The notes under the pieces are model-generated. The model was not told where the DNA came from. It did no database searches and worked only from the letters and a program-made list of their open reading frames with translations. Of a DNA stretch of 64,000 nucleotides, positions 56,529 through 64,000 are shown piece after piece; positions within the stretch are counted from its first letter, which is position 1; every line of letters begins with the position of its first letter. Source of the DNA: Micrasema longulum (lineage: Eukaryota > Arthropoda > Insecta > Trichoptera > Brachycentridae); the NCBI GenBank assembly GCA_022494885.1, contig JAGVSM010000255.1, positions 186,001-250,000 of the forward strand, written 5' to 3'. Made by a program: the position numbers and the translations under genes.

Positions 56529-59500
56529 TCAGAATGTTTCTTCGAAAGATATTTTTCTTTCTAGGGAATCACACTCTGCCAATCCTTCCCGCTTAACACT
56601 ATCATTAGTTACTGAGTGCAATTTAGAGCTTAAGTTGGAATGGTGTACGGTGGAGTTGTTGATGCTGTCCAAATGGTGGCGAGGATTCCTGCTCCAAACA
56701 GATTCATAGCTGTGACGGAATGGCTGATTGAAAAATAATACATCGGATTTCGTGGGGGAATTACGCAGAGTGTGAACATCCATGGTTGTTAAACGATTAG
56801 ATCTGTAGGAATGGTTGAACAATTGCTTTATGCTATTTGGACTTTGGTACGCAATATCAATTTGCTCTTTTTTGGCTTCTAGTGCGTCCATCTTCTTGTG
56901 ATAATAATCAGATGACAAATAGTAAAGTCTCTTGTCTTTGGCTAGTTCATTGCTACGAGTAATGAAGTCCCGAAGTATTTGAGGTTCCCCCGCTGTGACG
57001 AAGTCGGATCTGGAACCATCGGAGTTAAGAGAATCGTGAAAGACTTCTCTCTCGTCGATGATGCAGTTCACCCAGGGATTCAGCCTCACACCCAAAGCGC
57101 GGTTCTACATATTTAAAAAAAAAAACATTGATTAGTGAAATCGCAAAAACTAGTGTGCCTATCAAAAACAATAATGATTGTTAAACATTAAAGATGCGAA
57201 AAACATATACTTTTTTAAACACATAAATTTTTATAATAACTGGTAGAAAAATCATATTCAAATGTCATTTCATAAAAACTGTGATTCCAAAATAATTCAA
57301 GTAAGAATATTGTCTCCTATGTCTCTTGAAGCAAAACCATTTTCAAAAGTAATTTAATATTACTTAAAATATCATATTACCCAGATAACAAACCAAGACC
57401 TTTACATACTTTTATTTCAAAAACAACAATCCACTCCACTGATATTTAAGAATGTAACAAAACTCATTTGAATTTCTAAATTCATTGTTAAAATGATATT
57501 CGAAACCTAAGACAAATAATTATTTTAAAAAACATTTTTATTTTGTTTTCTGAATTTAATTTTATGAATGAAAATAATAATAAAAAACTAATTAAATTTA
57601 AAAATGCTCTTATCAACTCGACTTCTTTTTTTTTTTTTTTATCGAAAAAGAAACATTTGGGTTCTTACGATTTACCCAAATATTTCAATTTTAAAAATGT
57701 AAATAAATCACTACTAGAAAATGGGAATCAAGTTGTGGTAGAGCGGGGTGTAAACCTGGGACCTTTGATCCGTGAGTCCTCGATACTAGCCACAGGACCA
57801 CAAGCCGAATTATTATTGATTAAACTGACTAGTTAATTGTTCCAAAAAAAAAAAAAATAATGTACGAAGATTCTCAAAATTGTGTGAAAAATGAGATTGA
57901 ATATTTAAATTATACCATGCCGAAATCGTCCGTAAAGTGATTTCCATTTACTAAAGGAATTGCAATCGAGAAATTAAATTTACATTTTAAAAGATTTATC
58001 AATTTTAGTTTTCATAAAAAATATTAGATTATTGCAAATATATTATTTGGTAATAAACTTATAAAGTTTAGATATTTTAATGAAAAATTCAACTTAAATC
58101 AATAAGTCTGTCAATAGCCTTTCATGGTTGCTCCAAAGGCACTCGCAACTATGAAAAGGTTTTCATTGTCATCTGATTACACAAATATATTTAAAGTAAA
58201 AATATTAATATTACTACAAAATTCATTACAAAATGAAATTGGATTATTTTTATTTAGATTAATATATTTACTAGAGATTATTTAAAAATTTAATAAAATA
58301 ATTTTTAAGGTATAATTGTTTGTGCGATCATAAATAAACATTTTGTAGTTAACTGAAGTGGATAAACATGTACATAAAAATAATAAAATACCATAGAATT
58401 CATAATTTATCTTGTGTAACATAATACTAGCTTGCAAAATACAGTGCACAATCATTGTCAGTATTACTTTTGTGAGATACCATGAATTTATCATTAAATG
58501 TGCAACCATATAACCAAATTACTTTACAAGTGCGAATGTGGCGTTATACTTCTGCTGAGAATCTAATAATTAGATATGTTAATATGGAATATTGCGTAAG
58601 TATTATTACGAGATTATATTTTAGTCAGTGTCACCTTGGTATAAGGTTGTGTATGATTTGTAGACTATTCACAAAAATTATATTGTAAATACATAATGCA
58701 TTAAAATATTAATTAGTAGAATAGAACATGTGAATCCTCCTAAGTTTATATGGCATATGCCATGTTTTATATTAATTATTGAAACTAGAATATATTAGAA
58801 AACTGATCAGACGCTGGCTCTGAAATTACTGTCGTGTAATACACAAATTGGTTAAAATGTTTGGAACGATGTTAAATTTTACAGTAGGTTCTAATTTTGT
58901 CCCAATTTTCTACTCAGATTCGGCACGCGTTTACAAATGCTATGTAAAAATTACAGAACAGGTCGCCATGACAAAGATTCTCATTAGAACCCGTCGAAAT
59001 TCTCACTTTAGAATTCTTTCATATTCTGATTACTGTGCGTAAAATACATATTCATTTATCGTGTATTGAGCTTACATTAGCTATAAGATTTCTTATTCAG
59101 AGTTCAGTTGCCCAAATCTTCAGTTATTATTATTATTATTAATATTATTATTGTTATGGATAACTTATATAGCATAATTTTCGTAATGTAATACCTCAAG
59201 GGCACTTTACAAAGTGATTAAGTAAGTAAGTTAATAAATTTAATTTTGACTTTTTGAATTTGTAATTAAAGTAAAACAATTTACTTTGTTATCACACGCC
59301 ACGAATTTATTCAAATAATTAAGAGAACAAGTGGGTTTTAAGTTTTTTCAAAAACATCACATCACTCTCACAGTTTCACAATTCTGCTTGAAGAGCATTC
59401 CATGCCATAGGGCCTGCGACCGCAAATATATTCACCATATTTAGTGCGCTGAGGTAAAAGTTTTCCTCTCGACATAAATGTAGCTGATCTAAGCGTGAGA

Positions 59501-60568
59501 CATCTCGGTCAGCTAGTTCGTCTGGAATACAAATTTCTCTCGGATATTCCGGAGCAGAGATATGGGTTTCAGTTCGAAAAAAAGAATAGAGTTTAACGAG
59601 CGACGACCTCATTGTTGCAGTTTGTATAAATTATGTTCTCAATATGCATGAGATATTCATGCCTTCCACCATTTGTCATGTTTAATATCAAAATAACTTA
59701 ATTCCACGAGTACTTGAAAACTATTTCATAATACGAAATTCTCATAGATAAATCATTTCAAGGACAAGCAATGAAAAAGGATGTAGCAGTAAATTGAATG
59801 TAAAAAAAAAGATAAAATATTTAAGAAATAAAAAAAAGTAAAATAATAAAAGCACAAATACTAGGTTATATCAAATAAAGCTGCGAAATCATGGCTTTTG
59901 ACTTTTGTAAAACAGCATTTTATAAAGAAAGAGTGTTTATTTACTTTTAAAAAAATTCAGTTAATAAATATCATTATATATAAATAAATGTGAACATTCT
60001 GGTGCACGAAATAATAAAAATAAATACATGAATATTTTGCAACCTGAAAATAAAAAAAGTACCTATATACCGATAAAAAATAAATATTTTTAAATATGGA
60101 CACAAAAAATAAAAAATATTTTCAACAGTATATAGATACCACCCAAATTAAAAAAACATTTGGCAAACATATACAGACTTACCGCTAATTTCAATGTTAA
60201 GTCAGAGCGAGAAATACAACTCAAAACCCCCGATTCTGTGTAAACAATATTACCATAGGACAATTCAACAGTAAAATTATTGTGTACTATCTTCTATGAA
60301 TTGCCCATACAATTCATGCCCTTTTAACAGCATAAAAAATATCTGTTTAGTGCTTATTATTAAATTATAAATAAATGTGGGAAGCAAAAACACCGAAAAA
60401 AAGAAAGCCAAAAGAAAATAAAAATTAAAGAACAAAAAAAAAACAAGCGACTTACAATCAGCTTAAAGGCATAAACTTCTGCAGGGTGGATTGAGCGGAA
60501 GGAACTTCTGAACTCGGGGACAGTCCACCAGAGGATCAAGCGACGATCAGCCACGGGATCCCGAGTAG
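56529..60568 (-). CDS. uncharacterised protein, two 3'-terminal exons (partial)
   Basis: Exon 60568-60456 has acceptor AACAG|CTACTCGG and donor ATT|GTAAGT and encodes 37 codons, including DPVADRRLILWWTVPEFRSS and HPAEVYAFKLI. It splices in phase 0 to exon 57104-56529 (acceptor TGTAG|AACCGC), which continues NRALGVRLNPWVNCIIDERE and runs to a TGA. The last exon is polar with KDKRLYYLSSDYYHKK and a Lys/Glu helix (HKKMDALEAKKEQIDIAY); the tail is Ser/Asn/His-rich. No membrane segment or catalytic motif is seen and I do not recognise the family. An in-frame stop just before the acceptor shows it is a true internal exon boundary, and the upstream exon must supply one base (phase 1). The exon at 61597-60818 is the natural neighbour, but a good phase-1 donor there is not evident. 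Confidence 0.6.
57105..60455. other. intron of the uncharacterised gene, with LINE and degenerate SINE pieces
   Basis: 57735-57815 resembles a decayed tRNA-derived head (AGCGGGGTGTAAACCTGGGA ... CCACAGGACCACAAGC). The LINE piece at 59150-59640 is listed separately. The rest is AT-rich with short homopolymers. Confidence 0.45.
59150..59640 (-). pseudogene. LINE ORF2 C-terminus and 3' end
   Basis: The minus-strand frame holds SAPEYPREICIPDELADRDV and ends IFAVAGPMAWNALQAEL, matching the 'F.VAGP.AWN.LP..L' terminal block of many LINE ORF2 proteins. The 3' side (59155-59215) shares a block with 8648-8698. Confidence 0.7.
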
Positions 60569-60817
60569 CTGTTATTCACAAGAGATGGTTTGTGCCTGAC
60601 ATGACAAGGGTGTGCTGAGACATGAATATTACATGACATGGAAACACTGATCAAGGATGCTGTTAGTAACACACACACGCTAAATTTCCACCGACCAAAA
60701 AAATCCTCAAAATAAATTTATTCACAATATTCTTAAATAAGTTAAAAATCGGAGGGATTCGATAGATCAACATGAGAAGGCAAGAATGGATTGGGCGCAG
60801 TTCTTTGACTCGTTATT

Positions 60818-61597
60818 TTAAGAAGGGGAGGTGTCAAGAATTTTGAAGAAATGGCTCCAGAAAGGTTTATGCTGCCGCACCTTAGTGTCGGCTTCTGGTA
60901 GCCGCGCTGCACCGCTACTCGCTCTTCTTACTGGGACAGCTGACTTTTTCCCGTTGGCCAGGGACCCACTACTGAAGGAATCCTTCTTACTGGCTTTAGA
61001 TACAACGGAGCTCGAGCCGCTGATGTTGGAGTCCCTAATCCGAGAGAGCGAGTCGTTGTTTCGTACCTTCCCTGTTAAGGAGTCTTTACTGGGCTTGGTA
61101 CTGTGACTCCTGCCTAGAGAATCTCGGCTTCCAGTTTTTAATGTGACGAAGCTAGAGTTTCTTCCGGGACTCTTGGAGGAGGAGATGGAGTTTCCGCTCT
61201 TGCTGCCGGAGAGGGAATTCCCATCCTTGTTCCTCCAGGATTGGGAGGAGCCAGGCCTGCCGAGAGAATCTCCGCTGCGTGAACGGTAGGATGGCGTGTC
61301 CTTGGAGCGGCCTGTGGGGGGCTTGGGGACGAGCGGGGCGGTAGGTAACTTGGACGGGGGGAGAGGTATCTTGCTGGGCCTCTTACGCGGGGTGTCGGTT
61401 ATACGCTCCGCATCTTGTTCCTCCTCATCCGATTGGAGGTGGAGGGGAAGGGGCTGCAGGGCACGCATACTGCGGGGCCCACCCCCGCCCCCACCGCTAC
61501 TACTGCAGGTGCTTCCTTCCCTCCCCCCTCGCCCGCCACTTTCAAGAAGGCGGACATGGGCTCTCGTTCCTTCTAATTCGATAGTCTTTTCTTCCAA
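60818..61597 (-). CDS. Ser-rich, basic protein exon with SxIP-like motif (partial gene)
   Basis: A 259-codon open stretch follows a strong acceptor (poly-T then CAG|TTGGAAG at 61597) and runs to a TAA. Residues 1-20 (LEEKTIELEGTRAHVRLLES) look like the end of a coiled coil continuing from an upstream exon. Residues about 35-40 are Gly-only. Residues 71-84 (RKRPSKIPLPPSKL) contain SKIP in a basic, Pro-rich context, a good match to the SxIP motif that binds EB1 at microtubule ends. Residues 108-210 repeat DSLGR/DSLTG/DSLSR-type units in a Ser/Lys/Arg-rich, probably disordered region. GC content is far above the surroundings. The end KPFWSHFFKILDTSPS may be a real C-terminus or intron read-through, since possible donors (CCA|GTAAGA, AAG|GTGCGG) lie before it. 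A cytoskeletal adaptor is a reasonable guess; I do not recognise the family. Confidence 0.7.
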   Translation of the reverse strand: MEEKTIELEGTRAHVRLLESGGRGGREGSTCSSSGGGGGGPRSMRALQPLPLHLQSDEEEQDAERITDTPRKRPSKIPLPPSKLPTAPLVPKPPTGRSKDTPSYRSRSGDSLGRPGSSQSWRNKDGNSLSGSKSGNSISSSKSPGRNSSFVTLKTGSRDSLGRSHSTKPSKDSLTGKVRNNDSLSRIRDSNISGSSSVVSKASKKDSFSSGSLANGKKSAVPVRRASSGAARLPEADTKVRQHKPFWSHFFKILDTSPS

Positions 61598-61600
61598 CTG

Positions 61601-62020
61601 AAAAAAAAAACAAAATTATTTTTCATATTTTTAGGGGTCAAAAAAATAGACCGGATATGGTAAGTAATAGATAATGAAAGAAATTGGTTCGGCATCGATT
61701 TCGGAGCAAATGACGAGATGAAAATAAACAAGCCGTAAAGGCTGACTACTGATTATTGTGGCGGTAATTTGTAAAAAATTGAAAGTAAATACGAATGCAT
61801 GCATAGCAGATGTTAGTCGTTCGGTAGCACGGTAGAGTCAGTAAAGTTGGCATTTACGGCACTAATCATAATAATTACCAGATGACGGTACCAGCATGGG
61901 ATGTGATTTCACGCCACACTGCGAGCGCAACATGATGTACGGCCATTATACACCAGCACTATACGCCGTACAATACTCGCCACTTACTAAATCCACCGTC
62001 CTCTGAATGTTATAACAACG
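61601..62020. other. intron or intergenic, nothing recognised
   Basis: No exon or repeat block seen. It lies just upstream of the Ser-rich exon on the minus strand. Confidence 0.4.
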
Positions 62021-62710
62021 AAATAATCCATACTGTAAACGTCACTTCTGTCCAGAGCCACGGTTCTTAGAAGTTATGAATCGGAAATTTCTAATAAGCT
62101 AAATTTTATTGGTCAAATTAAATGGAACGCCAGTTATTTTTTCGTCTGACTCAGATGACGCTGGATTGTCGTTACTAGTATTTAAAACTACTCCAAAAGT
62201 AAATTTCAGTTTTTGCACCCGCCGTGTTCATGCGACGAGAAAGATAATATGATACTGTCGCGATATCAAAACATCGTGATATCTGATATTACAAATAAGA
62301 CAACATGAGCGAGGAGACCGCATTCGACCAGAACATTACAAGATAGGAAACAACTACTAAACTACACCGTGGATGAAAAGGGTGAACGAAAAAAGAATGG
62401 ATTGTATTGAGTCATCTATCGGCGTTGGTAACCCAAACGAAGCGTTGGATAATCATGATTTCCAACAATGCGGCGTTTCGAGCGAGCAGCTTGTGACCAG
62501 AGTCGTGATTCAGTAGTAGGTATTGGTAGCCGCGGTAACCGGGCCTTGGACAAACCGACTTACGACTTACGACGAGGCCGCTCGGGAGTATGAAGAAACC
62601 GAGAAGCGCTATTACTGGCGCCGATGGAGCAATCGATACGGAGGCGGAGACTGAAATCTACACCTGACGACCTGACCACACCACACTAGAAGCGAACGAC
62701 ATGTCTCGAT
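62021..62710 (-). promoter_or_regulatory. GC-richer region, possible promoter/5' UTR
   Basis: CpG density and GC content are clearly above the AT-rich neighbours at 62030-62690. No long frame with a domain is present. Position upstream of the minus-strand Ser-rich exon would suit a promoter and noncoding first exon, but I cannot place a transcription start. Confidence 0.3.
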
Positions 62711-63402
62711 TACGATTTTCTTTGTCAAGTTTGCAGAAATGCTGAAAATAAAGACGTAATGCAAATTACTACAGTATTTAATTTTACAAATGCCCGAAAT
62801 CAAAATTGAATTGTATATGTTTATAGATCTCCTTCAGTGACAAACATACACCCATCAGTTACTGGGTTTAGGTCGAGGAAAATCGGAAAATTTACTCAAA
62901 AACATTCTTACATAATAAATTGTATAAATTAATATTGTGTAACTGTATAGTTAATTAACTAGGAGGTAGTAATATTATTGTTTATTTTGCATAAAAATGT
63001 CTGCCTTAAAACAGGTTGTACCTAGTTAAGCAGACTAGACATGATCCAGAGAAATCTATTACCTAACTGTGTATGTAGTAGATAAAATAATTGTTATTTT
63101 TGTTAATAAACCATGATTTTTATTATTATTATTTTTCCTCGAAACGTTAGAAAATGAGCACCGTTTAAATATAAGTACAAAAAATATTAACGTTCTAGGA
63201 GATATAAATATATATGATACGGGTCATACAAATAAATATGAATCTTTATAAATTGATATTGCCTTACCGTGTTTTAAGAAGCCTAATCAATGCTCCAACA
63301 ATAATTTCACAAAGTACAAAATCATGTATTACATAATGATAAAAACTAAAATGACTGCGAAGACTGCAGTTTTACATCTTCTAAAACGGGGAGTGCTTTT
63401 CT
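62711..63402. other. AT-rich, nothing recognised
   Basis: No signals seen. Confidence 0.4.
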
Positions 63403-63488
63403 GAACGGCTCTCGCGGCACGAGAAAACCGTTTTCTCGTGTATTTTGTATGTAAATACACGAGATAATACGGCCACGAGAGTGTTCGG
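63403..63488. repeat. GC-rich palindrome, probable small MITE
   Basis: CTGAACGGCTCTCGCGGC with TTTTCTCGTGTATTTT on the left pairs imperfectly with AAATACACGAGATAATACGG and CCACGAGAGTGTTCGG on the right. The centre is TGTATG. It is isolated in AT-rich DNA. Confidence 0.5.
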
Positions 63489-64000
63489 AATACCAACCCT
63501 GATCACTATTCAACAATTATGTCAATTGAAATTGATGTATCAAATATTTTTGTGTACCAGATATTATGTTATTATCTTATATATACTTACTGTTAACTAA
63601 TTTTTATTATTTGTTTTTAACAATAATTTGTTGATACCATTTTTTTTATACTTATAAGTATATGTAAATGTATTTTTTTTTTGTTTGAATTCTTTACAAG
63701 TTATTTACAATTTGCTTTTTAATTCAATTACTTTTCTTATATCCATTTTTTTTTTCTTTTTTACTATGTAAAGTTTCACTTTTTATTTTGCATGGCAGTA
63801 TGCTTTTTATTGTTTCTACATGTATACAAAAAAGCGTTGTTCATCTTTTAAATTTTTACTCACTATGTTTGTACTTACCTGAATATTTTTTGTAAATGCC
63901 CCTTGGGCGTATTGTAAAAAAAAAAAAAAAAAATTGAAACCAAAACAAAAATCTAACTGGGCGAAAACAATCCATGTATCGACAGCAAACTGGACTCAAA
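63489..64000. other. AT-rich end of window
   Basis: Homopolymer and T-rich runs only. TGCCCCTTGGGCGTATTGT followed by an A run of about 18 (63913-63932) could be the 3' end of a plus-strand retroposed copy. Confidence 0.35.

Noticed and set aside
61296..61601. 101-codon plus-strand frame, and another at 60831-61106
   Set aside because: They are shadows of the GC-rich minus-strand Ser-rich exon, with no domain of their own.
63913..63932. Processed pseudogene poly(A) tail
   Set aside because: An A run is present but no recognisable coding copy precedes it within the window.

Overview
This is a nuclear window from an insect: AT-rich, gene-poor and full of transposable elements. The case for an insect rests on two spliced genes with arthropod counterparts (a Tsp97E/TSPAN31-type tetraspanin and a secreted Gly-rich/charged protein resembling the insect DUF4779 group). 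It also rests on the repeat mix: RTE-like and other LINEs, tRNA-derived SINEs, mariner, pogo/Tigger and hAT elements, and a Gypsy-type solo LTR. I cannot name the order or species. There is no sign of bacterial or organellar sequence.

Three host gene loci are visible. (1) Plus strand, 19994-23380: a complete three-exon gene for a predicted secreted protein of 398 aa, with a TATA box upstream and AATAAA downstream. (2) Minus strand, 49396-37766: a complete six-exon tetraspanin of 218 aa whose five introns are all phase 0. Its introns hold LINE, SINE, hAT and Tigger remnants. (3) Minus strand, 61597-56529: the 3' part of one uncharacterised gene, or of two adjacent genes. It includes a GC-rich, Ser-rich exon with an SxIP-like motif, and a downstream pair of exons ending in a second stop codon. 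The 5' part lies beyond the window or in the region near 62 kb.

Layout: 0-19 kb is repeat country. It holds a hAT carrying a SINE, a solo LTR with matching 4-bp target duplications, an RTE-like LINE, an inverted pair of copies of one LINE 3' end, several foldback repeats, a TTAA-flanked TIR element, a GC-rich island near 16 kb and a decayed mariner. 19.9-23.4 kb is the secreted-protein gene. 23.6-30.4 kb has a pogo-like element, LINE fragments, a SINE, a duplicated foldback repeat and a deleted mariner-like element. 30.4-35.3 kb is a long AT-rich noncoding stretch with one MITE. 35.3-36.8 kb is a hAT with a pogo-like element nested inside it. 37.2-49.4 kb is the tetraspanin locus. 49.4-56.5 kb is intergenic with MITEs and SINE-like pieces. 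56.5-61.6 kb is the third locus, followed by possible promoter DNA and AT-rich sequence to the end.

I found no convincing new molecular system. The most useful results are the reconstructed spliced genes, the nested and duplicated transposon structures with visible target-site duplications, and the repeat families that recur across the window.
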